Positions 1 to 8,636 of a DNA stretch of 64,000 bases are shown here, piece after piece. Position numbers and translations under genes: made by a program. This DNA comes from Beijerinckiaceae bacterium (GTDB lineage: Bacteria > Pseudomonadota > Alphaproteobacteria > Rhizobiales > Beijerinckiaceae). The stretch's first letter is position 1; the number at the start of each line of letters is the position of its first letter. The notes under the pieces are model-generated. The model saw nothing but the letters and a program-made list of their open reading frames with translations, did no database searches and was not told the origin of the DNA. The stretch is taken from NCBI GenBank assembly GCA_947452455.1, contig CANGBX010000008.1, positions 62,001 through 126,000 on the forward strand, read 5' to 3'.

Positions 1-675
1 GCGCGCCAAAGGCACGGTAATCGTCCAGAATGATGTGAGAGGCGTCGCACCCAAATCGCTCGCTGCCTCTAATAGGCTTGGATCTTGTCGCTCCAAAGCA
101 TTGTAGAGCGGCAGGATCATGAAGGGCAGGTAAGAATAAACAATGCCGATCAAGACCGCGCCTTCGGTCGCAAAAATCGACAAAGGTGTGCTGATGATGC
201 CCAATGAGAGAAGCAGCTTGTTGATGAGGCCCTCTTCTTTCAACAGCATGATCCACGCATAAATGCGGATCAGAAAAGACGTCCAGAAAGGCGCGATGGC
301 GAGCATGACCAATGCCGTGCGCCAATGTTTGGGCGCGCGCGCCATGGCCAGACTGAGCGGAAATGCAATCAGCAATGTCAGCAAAGTGGCAATCGCCGCC
401 AGCCGCAAGGATGACAGATAGGCAGCAAGATAAAGATCATCACCGATGACGAGTGCGAAAGTGTCAAACGACAAAGTGCCGATCTTGTCCCAAAGAGCCT
501 GCCAACCTTCGATCAAGGAAAAGGTCGGCTCGTAAGGGGGCTGTGCAATCGCAGGCTTTGACAGAGCGATCTTCAAGACCAATGCAAAGGGTGCGAGAAA
601 GAAGAGAAACAACCACAGGGCCGGTGCAGCCAGCACCATGCGGCGCAAACCGGAGAGCGGCGCGCGGGCGCTCAT
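1..675 (-). CDS. ABC transporter permease, PotB/PotH type (partial, C-terminus beyond window)
   Basis: The minus-strand frame starts with ATG at 675 and runs off the left edge, leaving about 225 residues. It has an N-terminal hydrophobic segment (LWLFLFFLAPF, near residue 18), a periplasmic stretch, further membrane helices, and near the cut end an EAASDLGATP motif, the loop by which binding-protein-dependent permeases contact their ATPase. This fits the first inner-membrane permease of a spermidine/putrescine-type importer. Its ATG overlaps the stop of the upstream ATPase gene by 4 bases (ATGA), so the two are translationally coupled. The second permease and the binding protein would lie outside the window. 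The exact substrate cannot be read from the sequence. Confidence 0.88.
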   Translation of the reverse strand, partial: MSARAPLSGLRRMVLAAPALWLFLFFLAPFALVLKIALSKPAIAQPPYEPTFSLIEGWQALWDKIGTLSFDTFALVIGDDLYLAAYLSSLRLAAIATLLTLLIAFPLSLAMARAPKHWRTALVMLAIAPFWTSFLIRIYAWIMLLKEEGLINKLLLSLGIISTPLSIFATEGAVLIGIVYSYLPFMILPLYNALERQDPSLLEAASDLGATPLTSFWTITVPLAR

Positions 676-1754
676 TTCACCAGAGCCCGCGCATGTTCGG
701 GCGCGAATGATACAAAGACACGCTCGCCGCGCTTATGCTGTGCCCCGCCCTCACCCACTGACTTGCGCACATGAACAAGATCGCCCGTCTCGAGCTTGAT
801 ACGGAAGGACGAGAGACCTTCACGGAATACATGATCCAGAATCTCGCCAGCAGAGCCATTCTTCGAAAAAATACCCGGCACCGAGAGACGCAAGTTTTCG
901 GGGCGGATGGAAATGGTGACTTTCGATCCGATGGCAGGATGTTCGCGACACAAAGCTTCGAGCCTCAAACCTTTGCCCGTCTCGATCTCGACACCGCCCG
1001 GCATATATTGAATGACGCGGCCTTCAAAGAAATTGGTCTCTCCGACAAAGCCAGCGACATGGCGCGTAGCAGGCTCTTCATAAACTTCGCGCGGCGCGCC
1101 AATCTGGTCGATTGCACCAGCACGCATCACCGCCATGCGATGCGCCATGACCATGGCTTCATCTTGATCATGTGTGACGACGACAAAACTCGTGCCGGTC
1201 TCGCGTTGTGCCTGCATCAGTTCGAATTGCGTATCATGGCGCAATTTGCGATCGAGTGCGGCCAATGGCTCATCAAGCAAGAGAAGTTTGGGGCGTTTGA
1301 TCAAGGCGCGGGCAAGAGCAACTCGCTGGCGCTGCCCGCCCGACAATTGATCGGGACGCCGGTCACCTAGGCCGCTCATCTGCACCAAGCGCAGCATGTC
1401 CTCGACACGTGCGGTGATCTCTTGGTGCGGGCGCCCTTCCTGTTTCAAACCGAATGCAATGTTGTGCGCCACACTCATATGCGGAAACAAAGCATAGGAT
1501 TGGAACATCATATTGATGGGGCGCAGATGCGGCGGCAGATCGGTGATGTCCTGCCCGTCGAGATAAATGCGCCCGTCATCAGGTGTTTCAAACCCCGCAA
1601 TGAGACGCATGAGCGTTGTCTTGCCACAGCCCGAGGGACCCAGCAGCGCGAAAAATTCATTTGCCGGAATATCGAGCGAAAGATCACGCACAGCTACCAA
1701 ATGGCCATAGGCTTTGGTGACGCGCGCGAGGCGCAGAAGTGGTGCGCCACCCAA
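672..1754 (-). CDS. ABC transporter ATP-binding protein, PotA/PotG type
   Basis: This is a 360-residue cytoplasmic ATPase that would energise a polyamine-family importer. It shows Walker A (GPSGCGKTT, near residue 39), the Q-loop (MMFQSYALFP), the signature LSGGQRQRVALARAL, Walker B with LLLLDEPLAALD, and the switch histidine in VVVTHDQDEA. The C-terminal 110 residues match a TOBE regulatory domain, as in PotA and other MalK-like ATPases. It lies upstream of the permease gene with a 4-base overlap and 6 bases after the folD stop, so all may be co-transcribed. The family also includes iron and other organic-ion importers. Confidence 0.88.
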   Translation of the reverse strand: MGGAPLLRLARVTKAYGHLVAVRDLSLDIPANEFFALLGPSGCGKTTLMRLIAGFETPDDGRIYLDGQDITDLPPHLRPINMMFQSYALFPHMSVAHNIAFGLKQEGRPHQEITARVEDMLRLVQMSGLGDRRPDQLSGGQRQRVALARALIKRPKLLLLDEPLAALDRKLRHDTQFELMQAQRETGTSFVVVTHDQDEAMVMAHRMAVMRAGAIDQIGAPREVYEEPATRHVAGFVGETNFFEGRVIQYMPGGVEIETGKGLRLEALCREHPAIGSKVTISIRPENLRLSVPGIFSKNGSAGEILDHVFREGLSSFRIKLETGDLVHVRKSVGEGGAQHKRGERVFVSFAPEHARALVK

Positions 1755-1760
1755 GATCGA

Positions 1761-2687
1761 CTAGCCTTTGGTGCGGCGCGCGGCCGTCAGCGTATTCGAC
1801 ATCAACATGCAAATGGTCATCGGCCCCACGCCGCCGGGCACGGGCGTAATGGCGGCTGCATGTTTTGCAGCACCGGCAAAATCCACATCGCCCACCAGTT
1901 TTGTCTTGGGTTCGCCCTTGGCATTGAGCCCCTCACCTGCCACACGATTGATACCAACATCAATCACGACGGCACCGGGCTTGATCCAGTCTCCCTTGAC
2001 CATTTCTGGAATGCCAACCGCCGCCACAACAATATCGGCGCGTTTGACAACGCCCGCCAGATCCTTGGTGCGTGAATGGGCGATGGTCACAGTAGCATTT
2101 TCAGACAGAAGCAATTGCGCCATCGGTTTGCCGACAATATTGGAACGACCAACAACAACCGCATCACAGCCTGCGATGGAACGACCCAAGCCTTCCATCG
2201 CTTTTTGCAAGAGGATCAAAGAGCCCGCCGGCGTGCACGGAACAAGCGCGCGTTTGCGATCTCCAATGGCGAGAAGCCCTGCATTGACCGGATGGAAACC
2301 ATCGACATCCTTGGCAGGTGAAATGGTCTCCAACACGAGCTGGCTGTCGATATGTTTGGGCAAAGGCAATTGCACGAGAATGCCGTGAATCGCAGGATCG
2401 GCATTCAGCTTTTGCACGAGCGCAATGAGATCAGCCTGCGAAGTATCCGCTGACAAAGTGTGCTGCACCGAATGAAAGCCGCAAGTCTCCGCCGCTTTGC
2501 CTTTCGATTTCACATAGACCTGACTGGCAGGATCTTCGCCCACCAAAACGACGGCAAGACCCGGTTTGATGCCCGCAGCCATAAGCTCGGCTGCACCTTT
2601 GGCGACATCCGCCAGCACAGCGGCCGAGGCCGCTTTGCCATCGATGATCAGTGCCCCGCTTTCGGATTTCACCAGAATGTCAGCCAT
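1761..2687 (-). CDS. folD: Bifunctional methylenetetrahydrofolate dehydrogenase / methenyltetrahydrofolate cyclohydrolase FolD
   Basis: FolD interconverts 5,10-methylene- and 10-formyl-tetrahydrofolate in cytoplasmic one-carbon metabolism, using NADP. At 308 residues it is of normal size. Visible motifs are YVKSK with the catalytic lysine, [20 protein letters not shown], the dinucleotide-binding [15 protein letters not shown] and the C-terminal [10 protein letters not shown]. The frame is open upstream to 2768, but that would overlap the neighbouring epimerase gene and adds a sequence unlike FolD; the ATG at 2687 (MADILVKSE) is preferred. It lies 31 bases after the epimerase-like gene on the same strand. 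Confidence 0.95.
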   Translation of the reverse strand: MADILVKSESGALIIDGKAASAAVLADVAKGAAELMAAGIKPGLAVVLVGEDPASQVYVKSKGKAAETCGFHSVQHTLSADTSQADLIALVQKLNADPAIHGILVQLPLPKHIDSQLVLETISPAKDVDGFHPVNAGLLAIGDRKRALVPCTPAGSLILLQKAMEGLGRSIAGCDAVVVGRSNIVGKPMAQLLLSENATVTIAHSRTKDLAGVVKRADIVVAAVGIPEMVKGDWIKPGAVVIDVGINRVAGEGLNAKGEPKTKLVGDVDFAGAAKHAAAITPVPGGVGPMTICMLMSNTLTAARRTKG

Positions 2688-2718
2688 CAGCCCAAAACTC
2701 CCCGCGCTTTTTTGCCTT

Positions 2719-3600
2719 TTAGGGGCTGGGCTGCGCCCTGCCAAGCGGCTCCCAAGCATAGCGCACATGATGCTGCCGGCTAGCGCCCGCTTCGAGATGG
2801 ATCATGGAAGGCCGCTCGAAAAAAGAACCCTCGAAACCTTCCCTGTCGCCGGTTCCCGTCCAGCTCTCAACGGCAAGGAAGGGCCCGCCCATGCGGTTCC
2901 AGAGAATGAGATGGGGGAAATCCGGCGCCTCGATCCGCAAACGCCCGCTCGGCCCTTCCAGAGCAAAGGCCCGCGAGCGCGTGTCGAGAAAGCACAAAGC
3001 CTCGGCAGCAAAAAGCTCGGGGGAGAGATCAAGCACCCGCCCCTTCAGTGGAACAGGGCGCCGGCGCGCAGAAAACAGACCACCAGGCGCAATAACCGGA
3101 ACCTCTGCCCGCTCAGCCTCGTCAAAAACAAATCGATGTGCGCCCGCCGCCCAATCGAGCGCAAAGCCCGGATGTAGCCCGACCGCATAGGGCATGATCG
3201 CGCTGCCCCTATTGCTGATCTCAAACGTCACACTCAGCGCAGAAGGCTCCAGCCGATAGTTGAGCGCCAAGCGGAACTCGAACGGATAATGCGCGCGCGT
3301 ATGCGCATCCGCCTGCAAGGTGAAACGCAGGCTGCTTTCATCCAGCGGCTCAGCTGTGAAGGATAAACCCGCAGCAAAGCCATGCACGGGCATGGGATAG
3401 GTCGCATCATGAATGCGGATATGACCGTCGCGCGACCAGCCACAGGTGGGAAAAAGCACGGGCGCAATCGCTGGCCAGATGGCGGCATCGCCTGACCAGA
3501 GCAGATCGCGCGCACCTACGCGCCATTGGCGACATTCCGCTCCCTGCGCAGAAAAGAGGGCACGTGCCTGACCCGCGTGCAATTCATAAGAATCGATCAT
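2719..3600 (-). CDS. Aldose 1-epimerase family protein (LacX-like)
   Basis: This 293-residue protein resembles the galactose-mutarotase-like beta-sandwich family: an early FPTCGW stretch, MPVHGFA with a conserved histidine, [11 protein letters not shown] with the second histidine, and [12 protein letters not shown] near the C-terminus with the usual acidic active-site region. Family members interconvert alpha and beta anomers of sugars or act on phosphorylated hexoses. No signal peptide is visible, so it is probably cytoplasmic. It is the first gene of the leftward group followed by folD. The sugar substrate is not known. Confidence 0.8.
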   Translation of the reverse strand: MIDSYELHAGQARALFSAQGAECRQWRVGARDLLWSGDAAIWPAIAPVLFPTCGWSRDGHIRIHDATYPMPVHGFAAGLSFTAEPLDESSLRFTLQADAHTRAHYPFEFRLALNYRLEPSALSVTFEISNRGSAIMPYAVGLHPGFALDWAAGAHRFVFDEAERAEVPVIAPGGLFSARRRPVPLKGRVLDLSPELFAAEALCFLDTRSRAFALEGPSGRLRIEAPDFPHLILWNRMGGPFLAVESWTGTGDREGFEGSFFERPSMIHLEAGASRQHHVRYAWEPLGRAQPSP

Positions 3601-3691
3601 GCCTGTAGTCTAGCAGAGCCGAGGTAGCGCGGGGCCTTGCTGATGGCACGGCAGAAGGCTTATTCTTTGCCAAAAATGGGGGGATGTTGGC

Positions 3692-4210
3692 ATGACACGC
3701 GCACTCGAGCGGTTTGGACGGCAAAGCAGCTCAATTCTCAAAAGCGAACCACTCGATACGGCGCTTGAGAAAATCTCGGCTGGTCTTGCCATGCTGATCA
3801 GCGATCCGGATTTCGTGGCTCTTGCCTTTTCCGAAGATGATACGCCGGGCAAAAAACAATTGCTGCATGATCCCGACACCGGCTTTTATCTCTTCGCCCA
3901 TGTGCAAAAGGGCGGCAAGACAGGCAAGCCGCATAGCCATGGCGACAGCTGGGCTATCTATGCCAATATCCGCAATCACACCGACATGACGGAGTATGAG
4001 CGCATCAATGATGCGTCAGAAGAGCGCGTCGTGCTCAAGCCCACCGAGCACTATGCGATTGGCCCAGGCCAAACCCGGGCCTATGGGCCCGGCATGATCC
4101 ATTCCACCGCCCATCCTGAGAGCGCATGGGTGGTGCGCATGACGGGATGCGATCTCGATACAATCCCGCGCTATCATTTCTCATCCAGACGCGACGAGAT
4201 TCAAGGCTAG
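3692..4210 (+). CDS. Cupin-fold protein, possibly a thiol-dioxygenase-like metalloprotein
   Basis: This is a 172-residue cytoplasmic protein. The central part carries KPHSHGDSWAIYAN, an H-x-H type metal-ligand pattern typical of cupins, and a later GMIHSTAHPES that supplies another histidine. The layout is reminiscent of cysteine / 3-mercaptopropionate dioxygenase-like cupins, but I cannot assign a substrate. The first 45 residues are outside the recognisable barrel. It stands alone on the plus strand, with an interspersed palindrome directly after its stop, at the left border of the catabolic region. Confidence 0.6.
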   Translation: MTRALERFGRQSSSILKSEPLDTALEKISAGLAMLISDPDFVALAFSEDDTPGKKQLLHDPDTGFYLFAHVQKGGKTGKPHSHGDSWAIYANIRNHTDMTEYERINDASEERVVLKPTEHYAIGPGQTRAYGPGMIHSTAHPESAWVVRMTGCDLDTIPRYHFSSRRDEIQG

Positions 4211-4212
4211 CC

Positions 4213-4298
4213 CCGTCATTGCGAGCGGAGCGAAGCAATCCAGAAGCCTCATGTGTGGCCTCTGGATTGCTTCGTCGCTTTGCTCCTCGCAATGACGG
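4213..4298. repeat. Interspersed palindromic repeat, copy 1
   Basis: An 86-base near-perfect inverted repeat begins with CCGTCATTGCGAG and ends with its reverse complement. An inner pair, GCAATCCAGA / TCTGGATTGC, flanks the central loop. It lies between the co-directional cupin and alpha/beta hydrolase genes, only 2 bases after the cupin stop. Six more copies occur in the window. Confidence 0.93.
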
Positions 4299-4349
4299 AA
4301 TGGCTCTGATAAAGACGCGTCAGCTCAACATAAACAAGGTGGACGAAAC

Positions 4350-5135
4350 ATGTTCGCAACGACACGGGACGGCATTCGCATCGGCTATACAATCTTTGGC
4401 AATGCAGATGCGCCGAAAAAAGTCGCGCTCATCCATTCGCTCGCCATGGACCGCACCTTCTGGCAGCCGGTCGCGGAAGATCTCGCTAAGGATGCCGCCG
4501 TTCTCGTGATCGATTGCCGCGGCCATGGCGCGTCGGACAAGCCGCAAGGCCCCTATACGGTCGATCAATTTGCCGATGATCTCGCGGATGTGCTTGATCA
4601 TCTGGGCTGGAAAAAAGTGACGGTTGCTGGCTGCTCGATGGGCGGCTGCGTAGCGCTTGCCTTTACAATCCGCCACAAGGACCGCGTGACAAGTCTTGGC
4701 CTGTGCGACACGACCGCGTGGTATGGCGAAGATGCGCCAAAGTCTTGGAAAGAACGCGCTGACAAGGGCGTGACTGATGGGCTTGCCTCGCTCATTCCCT
4801 TCCAGAAATCACGCTGGTTCTCTGACAAATTCAATGCCGAGCATGATGATGTCGTTCAGCATTGCAACAAAGTCTTTGTAGCGAATGAACCCCATGCCTA
4901 TCACGCGAGCTGCATCATGCTGGGCGTGGCTGATATGCGCGCAGGTCTGGCAGGCATTGATGTGCCGACACGCATTCTGGTGGGTGAAGAGGATTATGCA
5001 ACACCAGTTGCTATGGCCGAACATCTAGCCGCCAACATCAAGGACTCGCAGCTGACGATTGCCAAGGGTGCACGGCATTTGTCGCCGCTCGAAATTCCGG
5101 GCCAAGTCGCCGGGAAGCTGCGCGAGATTATTTAG
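4350..5135 (+). CDS. Alpha/beta hydrolase, 3-oxoadipate enol-lactonase-like
   Basis: This 261-residue protein has a complete alpha/beta-hydrolase core. The nucleophile elbow is GCSMGG (serine near residue 95), the acid is the aspartate in VGEEDYATP, and the catalytic histidine is in GARHLSP near the C-terminus. DCRGHGASDKP is the usual oxyanion-side strand. Overall it resembles PcaD, which opens beta-ketoadipate enol-lactone in aromatic catabolism, but many related hydrolases act on other esters or lactones and no pca genes are nearby. It lies between palindrome copies 1 and 2 and is convergent with the receptor gene. Confidence 0.75.
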   Translation: MFATTRDGIRIGYTIFGNADAPKKVALIHSLAMDRTFWQPVAEDLAKDAAVLVIDCRGHGASDKPQGPYTVDQFADDLADVLDHLGWKKVTVAGCSMGGCVALAFTIRHKDRVTSLGLCDTTAWYGEDAPKSWKERADKGVTDGLASLIPFQKSRWFSDKFNAEHDDVVQHCNKVFVANEPHAYHASCIMLGVADMRAGLAGIDVPTRILVGEEDYATPVAMAEHLAANIKDSQLTIAKGARHLSPLEIPGQVAGKLREII

Positions 5136-5142
5136 CGCGTTT

Positions 5143-5227
5143 CGTCATTGCGAGCGAAGCGAAGCAACCCAGAAAGCCTCACGCGCGGCTTCTGGATTGC
5201 TTCGTCGCTTTGCTCCTCGCACTGACG
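5143..5227. repeat. Interspersed palindromic repeat, copy 2
   Basis: This 85-base copy lies between the convergent stops of the alpha/beta hydrolase (5135) and the receptor gene (5232), filling almost the whole gap. It has the same outer and inner arms as the other copies, except that the right outer arm reads GCACTGACGG, one mismatch to the usual GCAATGACGG. Confidence 0.92.
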
Positions 5228-5231
5228 GCAT

Positions 5232-6248
5232 TTACTTGGAGCGTGCCAGCGCCTCTTTCACGCGCGCGATGACCGCGGGCGGTGTGGCATACATGGCGTC
5301 GACGATTTTTGTCACCGCTTCACCATTGCTCGGCACAACATCAATGGTCATCTTTTCGGCTTCTGCGAGAAGCTCCGGATCCTTCATCGTTTCGTCAAAG
5401 GATTTGCGCAGCAGCGCCACGCGGTTAGCGGCGACATTCGGCGGCAAGATGAAGGGACGCGCAATGGCATTCTGCCCGTAGAACATTTGCATGGCCGCAC
5501 GCTCATCCGCGTTGCGCGCAAGCTCGATCAACAACGGCACGCCTGCCTTGTTCAGAACCGGATGACCAGCCATGTCTTCCTGCGCAAAAATGCGCGCGAA
5601 AGGATTGTTCATAATGTCGGGATATTGAACCTTCACGGTCGAATAGCCGAGACCACAAATGCCCTGCACCTCGTTGCTCTCGATGCCCATCGTCACTTCG
5701 CGCGAGCCCTTATAGCCCGTCACCAGTTTCATCTTCGTGTCGAGCACGCCATTGGCGATTTTCGGGAAGTCGGCCGTTGTCGAGCCTGGCGCTGTCGCAC
5801 CGATGATGATTTCCGTCGTGCGCAAATCTTCCAGCTTCTTCACGGGAGCATCTTTGCGGATCACGCAGACCAGAACTTCCGAATGGGCATTGCCAACGTA
5901 ATTAAACTTGGTCGCGTCAAACTCGCGCTTCACGCCTTCGGTGAGCAAGGGATCGACAATGACGCTGGGAAAGGTGACGCCCATGACCGTGCCGTCTTTG
6001 GGCGCAATATTATAAAGATTCTGCGCAACGATATTACCGCCAGCCCCCGGCATATTCTGCACGACGATATTGGGACGACCGGGAATGTGCTTGTGGAAAT
6101 GACGCCCGACAAGACGCGCATATGTATCAAGGCCGCCGCCCGTTGAGGAGGCAACGAGGATCGTCACATTCTTGCCAGCGAAATAATCCTGCGCGAGGGC
6201 GGGAGCGGATACGCAGAGAGCCAATGCAGCTGCAAAAATCTTTTTCAT
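5232..6248 (-). CDS. Bug-type tripartite tricarboxylate transporter substrate-binding protein
   Basis: This is a 338-residue periplasmic binding protein of the TctC/Bug family. It has a Sec signal peptide (KK, hydrophobic core, APALA cleavage site near residue 19), then the typical start YFAGKNVTILVASSTGGGLDT, followed by RHIPGRPNIVV-like and NMPGAGG motifs that line the carboxylate-binding pocket. The frame is open upstream through palindrome copy 3, but ATG at 6248, preceded by GGAGGATCAA, is clearly the start. It is downstream of the 2Fe-2S and UbiD genes on the same strand. No TctA/TctB membrane subunits are in the window, so it would have to work with a distant transporter or as an orphan sensor. 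Confidence 0.88.
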   Translation of the reverse strand: MKKIFAAALALCVSAPALAQDYFAGKNVTILVASSTGGGLDTYARLVGRHFHKHIPGRPNIVVQNMPGAGGNIVAQNLYNIAPKDGTVMGVTFPSVIVDPLLTEGVKREFDATKFNYVGNAHSEVLVCVIRKDAPVKKLEDLRTTEIIIGATAPGSTTADFPKIANGVLDTKMKLVTGYKGSREVTMGIESNEVQGICGLGYSTVKVQYPDIMNNPFARIFAQEDMAGHPVLNKAGVPLLIELARNADERAAMQMFYGQNAIARPFILPPNVAANRVALLRKSFDETMKDPELLAEAEKMTIDVVPSNGEAVTKIVDAMYATPPAVIARVKEALARSK

Positions 6249-6267
6249 TTGATCCTCCATCTTTGCA

Positions 6268-6347
6268 CCGTCATTGCGAGGAACGAAGCAATCCAGAAGC
6301 CTCATATGTCGCCTCTGGATTGCTTCGCCTTCAGCTCGCAATGACGG
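6268..6347. repeat. Interspersed palindromic repeat, copy 3
   Basis: This 80-base copy, the shortest, lies between the 2Fe-2S subunit gene and the receptor gene of the leftward operon, ending 20 bases before the receptor start. If the operon is transcribed through, a strong hairpin would form in the message between the two reading frames. Confidence 0.92.
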
Positions 6348-6367
6348 CGCGGGGTGCGCCGTAATCG

Positions 6368-6841
6368 TTAATGGCCCACTGTTTCCTGTCCCGAAGCAGC
6401 CTGAATAGCTGCAACAATATTGTGGTAGCCCGTGCAGCGACACAGATTGCCTTCCATGCCGTGACGGATTTCTTCTTCTGTGGGCTTCGGGATCTTGTTC
6501 AATAAATCCACCGAGCGCATCACCATGCCGGGCGTGCAGAAGCCGCATTGCAATCCGTGGTGCACGTGAAAAGCCTCTTGCACAGGATGCATCTTGTCGC
6601 CCTTGGCCAATCCCTCAATGGTTGTCACGTCTCCGCCATCCGCCTGCGCGACCAACATGGTGCAGCTCTTCACCGCATCGCCATTGAAGATGATCGTGCA
6701 AGCGCCGCATTGGGTTGTGTCACAACCCACATGCGTGCCGGTGAGGCGCAGATGCTCGCGCAAAAATTTCACCAGCAATGTTCGCGGATCAACCTGCGCT
6801 GAGACTTTCTCGCCATTGATCGTAAGAGAAACGCGAAGCAT
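6368..6841 (-). CDS. 2Fe-2S subunit of a xanthine-dehydrogenase-family molybdenum hydroxylase
   Basis: This 157-residue small subunit carries both iron-sulphur clusters. The N-terminal plant-type ferredoxin domain has C-x4-C-x2-C in [11 protein letters not shown] plus a later cysteine in VKSCTML; the C-terminal domain has CGFCTPG and NLCRCTGY. It passes electrons from the molybdenum cofactor of a large partner, most probably the divergent gene at 8637. The ATG at 6841 overlaps the UbiD stop by one base (TGATG), so the two are coupled; a GTG one codon earlier (6844) is possible. No FAD-binding medium subunit is encoded in the window, which is unusual for CoxSML-type enzymes but known for IorAB-like two-subunit ones. 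Confidence 0.92.
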   Translation of the reverse strand: MLRVSLTINGEKVSAQVDPRTLLVKFLREHLRLTGTHVGCDTTQCGACTIIFNGDAVKSCTMLVAQADGGDVTTIEGLAKGDKMHPVQEAFHVHHGLQCGFCTPGMVMRSVDLLNKIPKPTEEEIRHGMEGNLCRCTGYHNIVAAIQAASGQETVGH

Positions 6842-8481
6842 CACTTCTTGTCCTTACCCTCGACCTTGCGCACGGGTGTTTCAGGATTGAGACCGGCACG
6901 ACGACGACCAAATGTGTTTTCGCCGTTTTTGGCCCAATCACCCTTGGTCGCATTTTGCGCGAAAGCATCCCAATCGGGTGACCAATCACCCAGATCATAG
7001 CCGTGCCATGGCGCCTTAACCGAGAGACGGCCGAGGTTCAGCTCTTCCCAGATCTTTTTGGAATTTTCCATATATTCCTTTGCCGGCAGCGCCAGCGGCG
7101 GCATCGTGTGTTTCAGCGTCAGATCCATCAGCAAAGTGGAATCCCCACCAGCTCCCGATTTCGGGCCATGCCCGCCTGAGCGATAGGGAATGATCAAAAT
7201 GTCTTCAATCGGATTGGCGCGATAGGCGAGCGACCAGAAGATTGCGTCTGTATTGTGCAGATCGATGTCTTCCGAGACCGCAATCACCACTTTGCCACAC
7301 TGCGCTTGCAGCGAGGCCGCGCCCTGAAGACCACGCCAGACTTCTGTCTGGGGTGCGCCATGAGCAAATTGCAAGAAGAGCACTTTGCGCAGATTGGTCA
7401 GCGGCTCATGCATGACAACTTTTTTGATGCCGCGAATTTCGAGCTGGTTTTTCAGATGCGCAAAATAAAGCGCTTCATAGGCGCTCTTCTTCAGGATCGA
7501 GGATTCTGACGGCGTCACTTCAGAGAGAATGGTGGTGAAGACCGCATTCTTCTTATGCGTGATGGCAGTCACCACCATCGACATATTGAAATCTTCCAGC
7601 GCGACATGGCCGTGGCTCTCGCCGAAGGGGCCTTCGGGCTCGAGCATTTCCGTGTCGATATAGCCTTCGACCACGATTTCGGCGTCAGCCGGAATCTCGA
7701 GATCAACAGTCTTGCACTTGGTCACGCGCAAAGCACGTCCCGCCAGACCACCAGCGACTGCCATTTCGTCTTGCGAGGTTGAAAGCTTTTGCGGACCTGT
7801 AAACATCACAACCGGTGCACAGCCGACCACAATGGCGACAGGCATGGGCTTGCCGAGTTTCTGGTACTTCAACCAATGCAGATAGCCGCCTGCCCCACCC
7901 AGACGCGAGGCCATGCGCACCCCCAGCCGATCCTCGGCTTTCAGACCGGCACGATAAGTGCCCATGTTGCGCACACCCGTTTCGGGATCTTTCGTCACCA
8001 CGCATGTGGCGGTGAGATAGGGCGCTGCATCAAAGCCCGGCGTTGAAATCGGCACGGGCAGGCGCGACAGGCCTTTGCCCGGCTGCTTCAGCTCGTCGCC
8101 TGTGATGACAACATCATGGCAGGGCGCGGTTTCGATAAACTCCGGCGGGATCGGATGATCGATCGCATGCATCCAGATGTCGCCGAGTTCTTCCGGCGCT
8201 ACGCCCATGCCAGCGGCATAAATTTCTTCAGAGCCTGCCAAGGCGCAGCAGACGACGGGCATATCGTATTTTTCGCCCTTGGAGCCGACCACATTGGTGA
8301 ACAGGAAAGCCTTGCGCTCGCTCTCGGGATAGCCGCCAACGAACTGCCAGCGCATCAGCGGGTGGAGCTCGGTGTCCTTATTGATCGGGCGGTCGATGCG
8401 CACCAGAAGGCCAGCCGCTTCGAGGCGGGCGAGATGTTCCTGAAAGTCGGCGGGGGCACCCCGGACCTGGTCCTTGGCCAT
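6841..8481 (-). CDS. UbiD family (prenylated-FMN dependent) decarboxylase
   Basis: This 546-residue protein belongs to the UbiD family of reversible decarboxylases of aromatic, heteroaromatic and unsaturated acids. The signature EPEGPFGE near residues 282-289 carries the conserved acidic pair of the active site, and RNMGTYRA near residue 170 supplies the conserved arginine and prFMN contacts. ATG at 8481 (MAKDQ) is chosen over an upstream start because the family homology begins soon after and GGAACAA precedes it. It heads the leftward operon with the 2Fe-2S subunit and Bug receptor. The prFMN synthase UbiX is not in the window. The substrate is unknown; the context suggests an aromatic or N-heteroaromatic acid. 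Confidence 0.88.
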   Translation of the reverse strand: MAKDQVRGAPADFQEHLARLEAAGLLVRIDRPINKDTELHPLMRWQFVGGYPESERKAFLFTNVVGSKGEKYDMPVVCCALAGSEEIYAAGMGVAPEELGDIWMHAIDHPIPPEFIETAPCHDVVITGDELKQPGKGLSRLPVPISTPGFDAAPYLTATCVVTKDPETGVRNMGTYRAGLKAEDRLGVRMASRLGGAGGYLHWLKYQKLGKPMPVAIVVGCAPVVMFTGPQKLSTSQDEMAVAGGLAGRALRVTKCKTVDLEIPADAEIVVEGYIDTEMLEPEGPFGESHGHVALEDFNMSMVVTAITHKKNAVFTTILSEVTPSESSILKKSAYEALYFAHLKNQLEIRGIKKVVMHEPLTNLRKVLFLQFAHGAPQTEVWRGLQGAASLQAQCGKVVIAVSEDIDLHNTDAIFWSLAYRANPIEDILIIPYRSGGHGPKSGAGGDSTLLMDLTLKHTMPPLALPAKEYMENSKKIWEELNLGRLSVKAPWHGYDLGDWSPDWDAFAQNATKGDWAKNGENTFGRRRAGLNPETPVRKVEGKDKK

Positions 8482-8636
8482 TGTTCCAAAACCCTTTTCG
8501 GCGGGGCGTAAAGGCCGCCCCATTCGGTTGCTTTGGTATATACAATAGTCTAGCGAAGCAACCAGACGGCGGGTCGGAAAACCCACCCCAAAACAGGCCC
8601 CTCACGAGGCCGGATTGGTATCAGGGAAATCAGGGC
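8482..8636. promoter_or_regulatory. Divergent control region between the UbiD operon and the molybdopterin subunit gene
   Basis: This 155-base divergent spacer must hold both promoters. Its middle has 8-base inverted arms GGTTGCTT (8526-8533) and AAGCAACC (8556-8563), exactly 30 bases apart start to start, and between them a perfect palindrome GTATATAC (8536-8543) inside TTGGTATATACAA. The latter resembles GntR/FCD-family operators (GT-n-AC cores). TTGCTT within each arm could act as a -35 element on either strand. Functional assignment is inference; no regulator gene lies nearby. Confidence 0.5.

Noticed and set aside
6249..6548. N-terminal 100-residue extension of the Bug receptor
   Set aside because: It is encoded by the palindrome and the end of the next gene; the signal peptide and ribosome site mark ATG at 6248.
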